From the NCBI RefSeq assembly GCF_030730905.1, contig NZ_JAVAMP010000010.1, positions 107,125 to 171,124 on the forward strand: DNA of 64,000 nucleotides, in the 5' to 3' direction. The notes beneath the pieces are model-generated. The model did not search any database. It saw only the letters and a program-made list of their open reading frames with translations, and had not been told where the DNA came from. Source of the DNA: Chengkuizengella axinellae. GTDB taxonomy: Bacteria; Bacillota; Bacilli; Paenibacillales; KCTC-33759. The translations under genes and the position numbers were made by a program. Shown here piece after piece: positions 39,301 to 47,437 of this stretch (position 1 is its first letter; every line of letters begins with the position of its first letter).

Positions 39301-39398
39301 TGTTAGAAGACTTAAACAAAGCAAATAAAGATTTTGATCAAAATCAGTATGTGAAATTAGTAGAGAAAGAATTAGAGAAATTATTGAAAAAAACTTAA
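36393..39398 (+). CDS. Secreted GH30 glycoside hydrolase with three CBM6 and a C-terminal helical module
   Basis: This exported enzyme of about 1001 residues has a signal peptide and, from about residue 35, a GH30 (COG5520) TIM-barrel/beta-sandwich like glucosylceramidases and endo-beta-1,6-glucanases. The acid/base is Glu233 in TVQNEP and the nucleophile Glu329 in WFTECSGG. Three CBM6 repeats follow (each with GGGL-VGHTDDGDY and GGWQ-WVT), which bind polysaccharide chains. The last 90 residues (HIERDLNRMLEDLNKANK, YVKLVEKELEKLLK) repeat the end of the upstream nuclease. The likely substrate is a beta-glucan, but the exact linkage cannot be read. ATGATG occurs at 36390; the second ATG has better spacing from GAGG. 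Operator-like sites lie upstream. Confidence 0.85.
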   Translation: MFNQKNKKTRSFTMLSLAFILIFTSVSMSTSMASGETVEVWVTTPDQQKLLEKDSNLQFSSDTTAADIHVDENIEYQEMDGFGAAVSGSSAYLLNQKIDSTQRENILKDLFGKDGIGLSFVRQTIGASDFNRSSYTYNDMPEGETDPNLDQFSIQKDKENIIPILQEIDSVNPDLKILGTPWSAPAWMKESGTLNGGSLSPDHYQTYADYFVKYIEAYENEGLPIYAITVQNEPHHETNSYPSMYMSAEQQVEFVKNYLGPTFESQSVNTDIIAWDHNWDEFEYPIQVLNDEEANAYLAGSAFHCYAGSPEAQTAVHNAYPDKGIWFTECSGGEWATEFGGNLKWNMENIVIGATRNWAKSVLLWNLALDENFGPTNGGCSDCRGVVTVNSETGEVVKNVEYYVLGHVSKFVKPGANRIESNVNSDVQNVAFKNPDGSKVLLAMNNTEAEKEFKVRWGEQSFAYTLPAGAVATFVWSGEQVGDSGNFELNPFEQVEAENFSDMSGVQTESANDAGGGLVVGHTDDGDYLVFNNMNFENGAESVEVRVATEAVGGQIEFRLGSPTGTLISTVDVPNTGGWQSWVTNSASVSSVEGVHDLYVVFASENGGIGNFNWFKFNETIPEETEISAFERIEVENYDVLYGIQTESANDAGGGLNVGHTDDGDYIGFNNVNFENGAVSVDARVSTDSDGGVLEFRLDSTDGTLISTLEVTKTGGWQSWVTKSADVSNVEGTHDLYIVFKSDTGGIGNLNWVTFHKTDIEQPEINAFEKIEVENYNTQYGVQTENTSDEGGGLNVGHTDNGDYIGFNNVNFENGAVGVDVRAATDSEGGTLEFRVDNPTGAIIGTVEITNTGGWQTWVTETAEISNVTGVHDLYVVFQNGSGGIGNINWIKFFDTADVIKGELEQFKAEDKTAQEISEQIINEVVLGVVDPNKINMLLQDVFLEGVTDQETEIHVNNIADHIERDLNRMLEDLNKANKDFDQNQYVKLVEKELEKLLKKT

Positions 39399-39435
39399 AC
39401 AATTTTGCAGTAAACTTTCACTATTATAGATATGA

Positions 39436-39469
39436 CTGGAGCAGCTCAGAAACTGAGCTGCTTTTATTT
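39436..39469 (+). terminator. Terminator after the first GH30 gene
   Basis: GCAGCTCAG (39441-39449) pairs perfectly with CTGAGCTGC (39453-39461), then TTTTATTTATT. Confidence 0.8.
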
Positions 39470-39490
39470 ATTATGGAGGCCCCTATATTT

Positions 39491-39504
39491 GAAAACGATT
39501 CCAA
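39491..39504 (+). promoter_or_regulatory. LacI-type operator site 3 (GAAAACGATTCCAA)
   Basis: Fits the GAAAWCGATWNCAA set. It lies about 100 bases before the second GH30 start, 56 bases upstream of site 4. Confidence 0.55.
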
Positions 39505-39546
39505 AAAAAGCGGTATAAATTAAATAAGACAACATATGTTTATATA

Positions 39547-39560
39547 GAAATCGATTTCAA
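39547..39560 (+). promoter_or_regulatory. LacI-type operator site 4 (GAAATCGATTTCAA)
   Basis: The most symmetric member: GAAATCGATTTC is a perfect 12-bp palindrome. It lies 35 bases before the start codon of the second GH30 gene, within the likely promoter. Confidence 0.6.
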
Positions 39561-39594
39561 CTGAATGTATTAATTTAATATGGGAGAGATGTAT

Positions 39595-42285
39595 ATGAGT
39601 TTTATGAGAAAAATGTTCATATCATTGTTGGGAATTTCATTAATAGTTCCTCTAACTGCATTGAATATGGGACTTGCAGCTGATGAAATTGTGGAGGTTT
39701 GGATCACAACACCAGATCAGCAAAAGCTGTTGCAAAAAGAAAGTAACATTCAATTTTCTACAAATTCAGGACCAGCAGGAATAACGATCAATGTGGATGA
39801 AACGATAGAATATCAAGAAATCGATGGTTTTGGCGCTTCTGTTACCGGTTCATCTGCATACCTGTTAAACCAAAGTTTAAACCCCTCACAGCGCAATCAA
39901 ATTTTAAATGATTTATTCGGAAACGATGGAATCGGACTTAGTTTTTTACGTCAACCTATCGGGGCATCTGACTTCAACTTATCCAGTTATTCATATAATG
40001 ATATGCCTCCGGGTCAAACCGATCCTAACTTATTCAATTTTTCCATCCAACAAGATGAAGTGAATATAATCCCTATTTTGCAACAAATTACAGGAATTAA
40101 TACAGATCTCAAAATATTAGGAACACCATGGAGTCCTCCAGGATGGATGAAAGATAGCGACTCCTTGCATGGTGGATCTTTAAAACTTGAACATTATCAA
40201 GCACTTGCCGACTATTTTGTAAAGTTTATAGAAGCATATGAAGCAAAGGGTCTTCCGATCTATGCCATTACAGTCCAAAATGAACCTTACCATAATACAA
40301 CCAGCTATCCTAGTATGTACATGGAACCTCTGGAGCAAAGAAACTTCATTAAAAATAATTTAGGTCCTACCTTTCAAAATCAAAACATTGACACTAAGAT
40401 CATTGGTTTTGATCATAACTGGAAATATGTTGATTATCCATTAGAATTATTAAATGACGCAGATGCTAAGCAATATATGGCAGGTACTGCTTTCCATTGT
40501 TACGAAGATCCTACCGATCCGGGGCTGCAATCTGTAGTGTATAATGCACATCCCGATAAAGGGGTGTGGTTTACAGAATGTACTGGTGGAACATGGGCCG
40601 AAGATTTTGGTGGCAATTTACAATGGGAGTTATCTAATTTATTCATAGGTACGACACGAAATTGGGCTAAATCAGTGACACTTTGGAATTTAGCATTGGA
40701 TCAAAACAATGGTCCAATAAATGGTGGTTGTGGCACTTGTCGTGGAGTGATTACAATCAATGATCAATCAGGGGATATTACAAAAAATGTAGAGTACTAC
40801 GTTTTAGGTCATTTTAGTAAATTTGTAAAACCTGGTGCAAAAAGAATTGAATCGAATCAAACAGAAATTGAAAATGTAGCTTTTAAAAATCCAGATGGTT
40901 CAAAAGTTTTAATTGCACTAAACACAGCGTCTGATCAAAGAACGTTTAAAGTGAATTGGGGATCACAATCGTTCAATTATAACCTGCCTGGAGGAGCAGC
41001 TGTGACCTTTAAATGGAGTGGTGAACAGACTGGTGGTGGTGATCCTCAACCAATCAATGCATATGAGCAGGTTGAAGCAGAAAACTACTCTTCTATGATA
41101 GGTGTGCAAACAGAACCTACAAGTGACATAGGCGGGGGATTAAACGTAGGTTGGATAGATGATGGAGACTATATTGCTTTTAAAGATATTGATTTTGGAG
41201 TTGGAGATGGAGCCACAGCAATGGAAGCAAGGGTAGCTTCTGAATCACAAGGAGGATCATTTGAAATTAGGTTGGATAGTTCCACTGGAACGTTAGTCGG
41301 TACTATGGATATAAACAATACAGGTGGATGGCAAACATGGGTTACGAACACTACTTCTATCTCGGGTGTTACAGGAATACATGATGTATACTTTGTGTTC
41401 AAAGGTGGATTAGATGAGGGGATAGGGAATTTGAATTGGTTTAAGTTTACAAAAGATGTTATTGTTCCACCTGATCCATCACTTATTGATGCTTTTTCAC
41501 AAATTGAAGCGGAAGAGTACACAACCATGGATGGTGTGCAAACAGAATCCACAAGTGATGTAGGCGGAGGGTTAAATGTAGGTTGGATAGATGACGGAGA
41601 CTATATTGCTTTTAAAGAAGTAGATTTTGGTAATGGAGATGGAGCCGCTGGTTTTGAAGCTAGAGTGGCATCAGAGTCAGATGGAGGAAGTGTTGAGTTA
41701 AGACTAGGCAGCATTACTGGGCAATTGATTGGAACTCTTGACGTCTCGAATACAGGAGGGTGGCAATCTTGGGTAACAAGCAGCATATCTGTTGAGGACA
41801 CTGCAGGTGTACATGATTTATACTTGATATTTAAAGGAGGTTCATCCATTGGCAATTTAAATTGGTTTACATTTACTGAATCCTTTACTCCTACTCCTAT
41901 AAACATCAAAATAGAAGCAGAGGATTATACAACAATGAATGGAGTACAAACAGAATCCACAAGTGATGTAGGCGGAGGATTAAATGTAGGCTGGATTGAT
42001 GGTGGAGATTCTCTTTCTTATTCGAATATTGACTTCCAAACAGGGGTAACAAGTGTGGATGTCAGAGTAGCTTCAGAATCAGAAGGAGGAGTGATTGAAT
42101 TAAGAGTAGATCAAATAGATGGTCCCGTAATTGGAACTGTAAGTTTTACCAATACAGGAGGATGGCAAAATTGGGAGACAAAGACAACTTCTATACAGAG
42201 TACATCTGGCATACATGATGTATATCTATTATTTATAGGTGACTCCGATTTAGGAAATGTAAATTGGATTGAGTTCAAAGAATAG
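39595..42285 (+). CDS. Second secreted GH30 glycoside hydrolase with three CBM6 modules
   Basis: This protein of about 896 residues is a paralogue of the preceding gene. It has a signal peptide (MFISLLGISLIVPLTAL), a GH30 catalytic part with acid/base Glu230 (TVQNEP) and nucleophile Glu328 (WFTECTGG), and three CBM6 modules with the signature GGGLNVGWIDDGDY. It ends with the third CBM6 and lacks the helical C-terminal module of its neighbour. The ATG at 39595 is chosen because GGGAGAG lies 8 bases upstream; in-frame ATGs at 39580 and 39589 are too close to it. The two enzymes probably attack the same or related beta-glucan and share operator-like sites. Confidence 0.85.
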   Translation: MSFMRKMFISLLGISLIVPLTALNMGLAADEIVEVWITTPDQQKLLQKESNIQFSTNSGPAGITINVDETIEYQEIDGFGASVTGSSAYLLNQSLNPSQRNQILNDLFGNDGIGLSFLRQPIGASDFNLSSYSYNDMPPGQTDPNLFNFSIQQDEVNIIPILQQITGINTDLKILGTPWSPPGWMKDSDSLHGGSLKLEHYQALADYFVKFIEAYEAKGLPIYAITVQNEPYHNTTSYPSMYMEPLEQRNFIKNNLGPTFQNQNIDTKIIGFDHNWKYVDYPLELLNDADAKQYMAGTAFHCYEDPTDPGLQSVVYNAHPDKGVWFTECTGGTWAEDFGGNLQWELSNLFIGTTRNWAKSVTLWNLALDQNNGPINGGCGTCRGVITINDQSGDITKNVEYYVLGHFSKFVKPGAKRIESNQTEIENVAFKNPDGSKVLIALNTASDQRTFKVNWGSQSFNYNLPGGAAVTFKWSGEQTGGGDPQPINAYEQVEAENYSSMIGVQTEPTSDIGGGLNVGWIDDGDYIAFKDIDFGVGDGATAMEARVASESQGGSFEIRLDSSTGTLVGTMDINNTGGWQTWVTNTTSISGVTGIHDVYFVFKGGLDEGIGNLNWFKFTKDVIVPPDPSLIDAFSQIEAEEYTTMDGVQTESTSDVGGGLNVGWIDDGDYIAFKEVDFGNGDGAAGFEARVASESDGGSVELRLGSITGQLIGTLDVSNTGGWQSWVTSSISVEDTAGVHDLYLIFKGGSSIGNLNWFTFTESFTPTPINIKIEAEDYTTMNGVQTESTSDVGGGLNVGWIDGGDSLSYSNIDFQTGVTSVDVRVASESEGGVIELRVDQIDGPVIGTVSFTNTGGWQNWETKTTSIQSTSGIHDVYLLFIGDSDLGNVNWIEFKE

Positions 42286-42349
42286 ATAAAATACGGAAGA
42301 AATAGATTGAATAGTACAACATATTTTCAAATGATTAGCATATCATGTT

Positions 42350-42380
42350 AATGGAGGATGTTTTATCCTCCATTTCTTCT
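42350..42380 (+). terminator. Terminator after the second GH30 gene
   Basis: AATGGAGGAT (42350-42359) and ATCCTCCATT (42365-42374) form a perfect 10-bp stem followed by TCTTCTGTTT. Confidence 0.7.
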
Positions 42381-42445
42381 GTTTATTCAACAAAAAGTAC
42401 ACTTTTTTTATAGATATGTTAAAATAAATGTGACAAATAAAAACA

Positions 42446-42459
42446 GAAATCGATATCAA
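42446..42459 (+). promoter_or_regulatory. LacI-type operator site 5 (GAAATCGATATCAA), upstream of the regulator gene
   Basis: It lies 53 bases before the LacI-family start and fits the same GAAAWCGATWNCAA set. This is the expected position for autoregulation. Confidence 0.6.
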
Positions 42460-42511
42460 ATTATAAATTGTGTTAAATAGTATCAATGGGAAGAGGAAGA
42501 GGTAGATTTTT

Positions 42512-43519
42512 ATGACTAACAAAATTAAAGATGTATCCGCAAAAGCAGGCGTGTCTCCCACAACCGTTTCGAGAGTATTAAACAATAGTAAACTAGTAAA
42601 TGAAAAAACGAAACGAAAAGTATTACAAGTAATAGAAGAAATGGGATACATTCCAAATGCCTCTGCGAAAAACCTGCGCTCTAAAAAAACTATGACCATT
42701 GGTGTGATTGTCACAGATATTTTGGTGTCGTATAATGCGGATATTATTAAAGGGATTGAAAATATGGCAAATTCCCTTAACTATAAAATTATTATTTGCG
42801 ATGCACAGGATCAAAAAGAAAAAGAAATAGATTATTTAAATTTATTATATAATCGCACAATCGATGGGATGATACTAGTAACATCTACTTTATCCGATCA
42901 AGAGATTATTAAAATTGCTGAGCAAGGTTATAACGTAGGTGTCATTGGGAGAAATATTGATCATGATTTAGTATCTTGTGTATATAATGATAATGGAAAA
43001 GCAGTACAAGAAGTGATAGATCATTTAGTAGAAAACGGACATAAAGAAATTGCATTTATTAGTGGTTTAAAGGATGCAGTTGACAGTTATGAACGTTTAG
43101 AAGGTTTTATTTATGCATTGAAAAGAAATAATATATCATTTAATCCTGATCTTGTTGATAACGGAGATTTTTCAGAGTATGGAGGATACCAAGCTATAAA
43201 AAGAATGATTGCAAAAGGACAGTCTTTCACTGCTGTTTTTGCAGCAAATGATGAGATGGCTTTAGGTGTATATAATGCTTTTAAAGAACTAGACATTAAA
43301 ATTCCAGAGCAAGTAGCTGTTATCGGGGTTGATAACATAAGAGTATGTAGTTATGTTAGTCCTAGATTAAGTACGGTTGCACAGCCCAAGTATTCTATGG
43401 GGGCACTCATGACAGAAAAATTAATAGATCAAATGAATGAAAATAAATACACCTCTTCTAGAACGTTCAAAGTTTCATCTACTCTCTTGATTCGTGAATC
43501 TTCTGATTATAAAATATAG
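42512..43519 (+). CDS. LacI-family transcriptional regulator
   Basis: This 335-residue regulator has an N-terminal helix-turn-helix (IKDVSAKAGVSPTTVSRVLN), a hinge helix (IPNASAKNLRSKK) and a periplasmic-binding-protein-like sugar-binding domain with GVIVTDILVSYNADIIKGIE and VAVIGVDNIRVCSYVSP. Its closest operon context is the GH30 pair just upstream. Identical operator-like sites before both enzymes and before its own gene indicate a local repressor released by a glycan breakdown product. The ligand is unknown. RBS AAGAGGAAGAGG is well placed. A 17-bp terminator hairpin follows. Confidence 0.9.
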   Translation: MTNKIKDVSAKAGVSPTTVSRVLNNSKLVNEKTKRKVLQVIEEMGYIPNASAKNLRSKKTMTIGVIVTDILVSYNADIIKGIENMANSLNYKIIICDAQDQKEKEIDYLNLLYNRTIDGMILVTSTLSDQEIIKIAEQGYNVGVIGRNIDHDLVSCVYNDNGKAVQEVIDHLVENGHKEIAFISGLKDAVDSYERLEGFIYALKRNNISFNPDLVDNGDFSEYGGYQAIKRMIAKGQSFTAVFAANDEMALGVYNAFKELDIKIPEQVAVIGVDNIRVCSYVSPRLSTVAQPKYSMGALMTEKLIDQMNENKYTSSRTFKVSSTLLIRESSDYKI

Positions 43520-43545
43520 TTTTACAGATTAGATTTTGCTCATTT

Positions 43546-43590
43546 AAGGAAAAATGATTAATCATTGGATTAATTGTTTTTCCTTTTTCT
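43546..43590 (+). terminator. Terminator after the LacI gene
   Basis: AAGGAAAAATGATTAAT (43546-43562) pairs at all 17 positions, two as G-U, with ATTAATTGTTTTTCCTT (43569-43585), then TTTCT. Confidence 0.75.
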
Positions 43591-43732
43591 ATGAAATTTA
43601 CGTTATTTTTTTCCTTTTTTAAATATTAATGCAACTTTTTATAGAAAAGTGGGTCTAATAATACTGTGAGACAAGAAAATGTACTTTATAAATGAAATAA
43701 TAAATAAACAACTGAGAGGATTGAAGTGAAAC

Positions 43733-45475
43733 ATGATCAAAAAGTCGGTGGCTATGCTGTTGGTTTTCGCACTATTAATTTCTTCTGCTCCAATGGGCTC
43801 CTTAGCGAATTCAACAACAACAACACAAATTATATTATATTTAGATAAAACAGATGCTTTTGTAAATTTAGAGGTTGTTAAATTAGATACAGCACCTACT
43901 GTAGTGAATGGAAAAACGTTCTTACCAGCTAAATTTTTAGGAGAAGCATTAGGGTTTAATGTACAGTGGATTGATGAAACCAAAACAATCATTATAGAAC
44001 CAACGGATTCTTATATAGAAATCAATCTAGAAGAAAAGACGGTATTCCAAGATGGAACAAAACTTTCTTTTAACGATTATGTGTATATAGATGAGGGAAG
44101 ATCATTAGTACAGATGGGTTGGATACTTAAAGAACTAGGTGCTTTATATCAATATGATAGCGATGAAAGAAAAATAGAAATCAATTATCTTTCTCTTCCT
44201 TCAAGCATATCGAATCGAAATCCATCAACTCCAGTGGCTAGATTTACGTTTGGAAAGCCTCACTATCGGATTGGAGAACCCATCAAATTAGTGGATTTAA
44301 GCTACGATCCTGATGGAGAAAATTTAAGCAAAAGCTGGACAGGGAAAGAGGAAGTATACTTCAAATCTGGAACTCATCCGATTACTTTAACTGTTACAGA
44401 TACTAGTGGAAATGTGAGTGAAGCTTATACAAAATATATTACAATCGTTGATGATGTATATTTATCACAGTCAGAGTATCCATTGTATTTTCAAAAAGAA
44501 GGAACTTCCTTTCAGACCAATTTGAGTTTAGCGTCATTAAATCAAATTCCACATGAATTAGAATATGATTTTGATAGAAAACTGCTTGTTAGTGATAGTC
44601 CTGAAGTGATTAAAGAGCAGGGGATTTTATATCAAGACACGATCGATGGAAAGGCTCGTTTATATGCAAATCATATCAATGGGATGCAAGAGAATGTAAC
44701 ATTTGCTATATTGGCAACGAATGAAACTGATGAAGATATTAAAATTACAACTACGAATAGCGGAGAAGTCATGCCGACTCCTTTAGTTAATTTGATGGGG
44801 CATATTGCTTCAGTAGACTTTTTGTTGGATGAAGATCCAGATTCTTACAATGTAGTAAAAGCGAATGAAACGATTTTTTATAAAATATATCCTGACTTTC
44901 TTCCTCAGTCTGGTGTGAACACTTTTTACGATATTCAAACCGATGGGGAGTTGACATTTTCATTTGTAGCCATGGAAGATGCAGATATAGATGAATTTGA
45001 AGATGGGGACTATGATCCACTTGATTACGATGGGCATGTTCGTGGAAGCTTCCCGGCATCAGACATTTATATTGAGGCAAATCCTAGTGGTAAGCCGTTA
45101 ACTGAGCCTTATCGTTTATCCATTGGAGATGAGAATGTGTTACCTTATCTAGAAGGATATGATGAGTTAGATAATGATCGAGAAGAAGTAATAAATAAAG
45201 GGCATTATGGTATGACCTATAATATTACTATTGATAATCCTGGTGAAGTTGTAGTGCTGCTTCGACCAAGAGGAGGGGCTTTTAAAGGGCCAATGAAAAT
45301 CAATGGAGAATTAATTATGGCACCAACTTCAGGAGTACTTACACATTTAAGCGGGGTATACATTCTTAAAAGAACTACAGGGTATGAAAAAACATTAGAC
45401 ATTGAATTAACCCCACCTGCTGGTTCAGCTTTCCCAGTAGATCTTATCTTTTATCCATTAAAAGATTTAAAGTAG
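43733..45475 (+). CDS. Secreted protein with copper-amine-oxidase N-type and PKD-like domains
   Basis: This 580-residue exported protein has a signal peptide (SVAMLLVFALLISSAPMGSLA). At about residues 40-155 it carries a domain of the copper amine oxidase N-terminal (stalk) type (GKTFLPAKFLGEALGFNVQW), common in Paenibacillus secreted proteins. It is followed by a PKD-like beta module (PVARFTFGKPHYRIGEPIKL). The last 330 residues are not recognised; they contain acidic stretches (DADIDEFEDGDYDPLDYDGH) and end in a hydrophobic beta-rich region. There is no copper/TPQ catalytic domain, so it is not an amine oxidase. It may be a cell-surface or matrix protein. No GAAAWCGATWNCAA site lies before it. 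Confidence 0.65.
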   Translation: MIKKSVAMLLVFALLISSAPMGSLANSTTTTQIILYLDKTDAFVNLEVVKLDTAPTVVNGKTFLPAKFLGEALGFNVQWIDETKTIIIEPTDSYIEINLEEKTVFQDGTKLSFNDYVYIDEGRSLVQMGWILKELGALYQYDSDERKIEINYLSLPSSISNRNPSTPVARFTFGKPHYRIGEPIKLVDLSYDPDGENLSKSWTGKEEVYFKSGTHPITLTVTDTSGNVSEAYTKYITIVDDVYLSQSEYPLYFQKEGTSFQTNLSLASLNQIPHELEYDFDRKLLVSDSPEVIKEQGILYQDTIDGKARLYANHINGMQENVTFAILATNETDEDIKITTTNSGEVMPTPLVNLMGHIASVDFLLDEDPDSYNVVKANETIFYKIYPDFLPQSGVNTFYDIQTDGELTFSFVAMEDADIDEFEDGDYDPLDYDGHVRGSFPASDIYIEANPSGKPLTEPYRLSIGDENVLPYLEGYDELDNDREEVINKGHYGMTYNITIDNPGEVVVLLRPRGGAFKGPMKINGELIMAPTSGVLTHLSGVYILKRTTGYEKTLDIELTPPAGSAFPVDLIFYPLKDLK

Positions 45476-45505
45476 AGCATCAAACTTAAATGAAAATTTC
45501 TAGAT

Positions 45506-45540
45506 AAAAAAGAAGGGAACAATGAGTTCCCTTCTTTTTT
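45506..45540. terminator. Bidirectional terminator between convergent genes
   Basis: AAAAAAGAAGGGAAC and GTTCCCTTCTTTTTT form a perfect 15-bp stem around AATGA. It serves both the forward gene ending at 45475 and the reverse gene ending at 45549. Confidence 0.9.
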
Positions 45541-45548
45541 GATAATTA

Positions 45549-47156
45549 TTAAGCTAATATTTCATTTAATTTTTCTTGGAAGGCAGGAACACCTACACGA
45601 TGAACATATTGATGGAAAGTTTCTTCCTCAGAACGATTATCATTGTAAAATTGAATAAGTTTTTCCAACACAGGAGCAACATTGTCCCCTTTAACTCTTC
45701 CTTTTAACTTTTGGTTGAATTCACCAGCTCCATCCAGTGTACCTCCAACGGCAAGATCAAATGCGTCCACCATACCTTCTGGTGTCTTCACAAGTGAGCC
45801 TTGTAAACCGATATCAGCTATATGTTTTTGACCACAGGAGTTAGGACAACCAATAAAGTGAATGCGAACAGGTTCTTCCATTTCAATGTGTTCATCCAAA
45901 TATTCAGCAACATCCACTGCTCTTTGTTTCGTTTCAACAATGGCAAGATTACAAAATTCATTACCAGTACAAGATACAGTACGGCTCATAAATCGTTTAG
46001 GATTTGGTGTAAGTCTTTCTAATACTTTTTCTTGCAATAATCCTTCAACTTTTTCATCTTTAACACCAGTAATGATTAGGTTTTGTGCCATTGTAGAACG
46101 AAGAGTTCCATCTCCATATTCATCAGCTAAACGAGCTAATTCTGTGAATTCTTGTGCATTTAATCTTCCTACAGGAAGGTTTAAACCTACGAAGTTATAA
46201 CCCTTCTGTTTTTGTGGATGAACCCCATCAAAGTATGCTGCATTCCAGGCTTGAGTTTTATCTTCACCTCTTGTTGGAAGTTCACCGTATTGCTTTACTA
46301 ATTCCTCGCGGAATTTGTCTACGCCCCAGTCTGCAACTAAGAATTTAATTCTTGATTGATGACGTTTTGCACGGAAGCCGTTGTCGCGATAAATGATGGT
46401 GATTGCTTCTGAAATCTTTAACACTTCTTCAGGACGTACAAAAATATCAAGCTGTTGTGCTAAGAATGGTTTGGCAGATAAACCTCCACCTACCCATACA
46501 TGGAAACCAATGACTTCTTCTCCATCAATCACTTTTGTTGCAGGTGTAAAAGCTAAGCAGTTGATTTGTGCGTGTGCTGTATTGTAAATATTAGATGAGA
46601 TGGACATTTTATATTTTCTAGGTAGGTTAGAGAAATCTCTATTCATTAAGAAAAAGTCATTCACTTCATTCACAATATCCGTTGTATCTATTAATTCATT
46701 AGGGTCAATCCCTGCTAACGGGTTACCAACGATCGTTCTTGGGCAATCCCCGCATGCTTCAAATGAATACAAACCTACATCCTCTAAACGTTTAAAGATG
46801 TCAGGTAAGTGTTCAACCTTTAACCAATGAAACTGAATGGCTTGTCGAGTAGTAACATCAACTAGGTCACGTCCATAATCATGTGCGATACTGGATAATG
46901 CACGAACTTGATCAGTAGTCATAATTCCTGAGTTGATTCTAACACGCATCATGAAATGTCCGTCTTTTGGTTTTTGCTCATAAACCCCAGCCCATTTAAA
47001 GCGAAGCAATTCATCTTCAGGAATGGATTCATAACCTTCATTTGCATATTTTTCAATAATGGTACGTATGATATCCAAACCGTCTTTTTCTAACTTTAGT
47101 AACTCTGTTTTATTTAATTTAGATGGGTCATCAGCCCACTTAGCTTCATAAGCCAT
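45549..47156 (-). CDS. Siroheme nitrite/sulfite reductase (ferredoxin type)
   Basis: This single-polypeptide enzyme of 535 residues reduces sulfite or nitrite by six electrons using siroheme coupled to a [4Fe-4S] cluster. The cluster ligands are CTGNEFC and CPNSC, as in NirA/SirA. Duplicated ferrodoxin-like half domains with MRVRINSGIMTTDQ and FHVWVGGGLSAK are visible. Nitrite and sulfite enzymes cannot be separated safely by eye. In Bacillales homologues often serve sulfite assimilation. RBS AGGAGGAAAT precedes the ATG. A partial palindrome (47168-47194) lies over the upstream region. No other sulfur or nitrogen genes are adjacent. Confidence 0.88.
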   Translation of the reverse strand: MAYEAKWADDPSKLNKTELLKLEKDGLDIIRTIIEKYANEGYESIPEDELLRFKWAGVYEQKPKDGHFMMRVRINSGIMTTDQVRALSSIAHDYGRDLVDVTTRQAIQFHWLKVEHLPDIFKRLEDVGLYSFEACGDCPRTIVGNPLAGIDPNELIDTTDIVNEVNDFFLMNRDFSNLPRKYKMSISSNIYNTAHAQINCLAFTPATKVIDGEEVIGFHVWVGGGLSAKPFLAQQLDIFVRPEEVLKISEAITIIYRDNGFRAKRHQSRIKFLVADWGVDKFREELVKQYGELPTRGEDKTQAWNAAYFDGVHPQKQKGYNFVGLNLPVGRLNAQEFTELARLADEYGDGTLRSTMAQNLIITGVKDEKVEGLLQEKVLERLTPNPKRFMSRTVSCTGNEFCNLAIVETKQRAVDVAEYLDEHIEMEEPVRIHFIGCPNSCGQKHIADIGLQGSLVKTPEGMVDAFDLAVGGTLDGAGEFNQKLKGRVKGDNVAPVLEKLIQFYNDNRSEEETFHQYVHRVGVPAFQEKLNEILA

Positions 47157-47338
47157 TTTATTTCCTCCTAATTCGATAATTCCGATAAATTTAGTATGAT
47201 TAATCTTTTATTTGATAGTACCATATTAGACAATAATCGTAAATCAGTAAAGAAACAATTAATTATAAATAATAATTATAAATAACATAGGGAAAAATTA
47301 TGATAAATCCGAGTCATTCAAAATTTGTGATCTGAATC

Positions 47339-47367
47339 GTGACAAAGTTGTTAACTTTTTATATAAT
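47339..47367 (+). promoter_or_regulatory. Probable promoter of the small membrane protein gene
   Basis: GTGACA (47339-47344), a 17-bp spacer and TATAAT (47362-47367). Confidence 0.55.
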
Positions 47368-47437
47368 GACTTGTATACCGAATGGAACAAAAGTATTATA
47401 TAATTAATGTGTTATGTGTAAAAAAGGGGGTACCTTG

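Noticed and set aside
41169..41909. Reverse-strand frames of 127 and 102 codons over the CBM6 modules
   Set aside because: They are antisense shadows of repeated CBM6 sequence. Their similarity to each other simply reflects the repeats on the other strand.
32428..45475. The nuclease, GH30 and secreted-protein genes as one operon
   Set aside because: Each gene is followed by a clear terminator, and the operator-like sites occur before only some of them, so they are separate transcription units.
43733..45475. Functional copper amine oxidase
   Set aside because: Only the N-terminal stalk-like domain is present. The catalytic domain with the TPQ tyrosine and copper histidines is absent.
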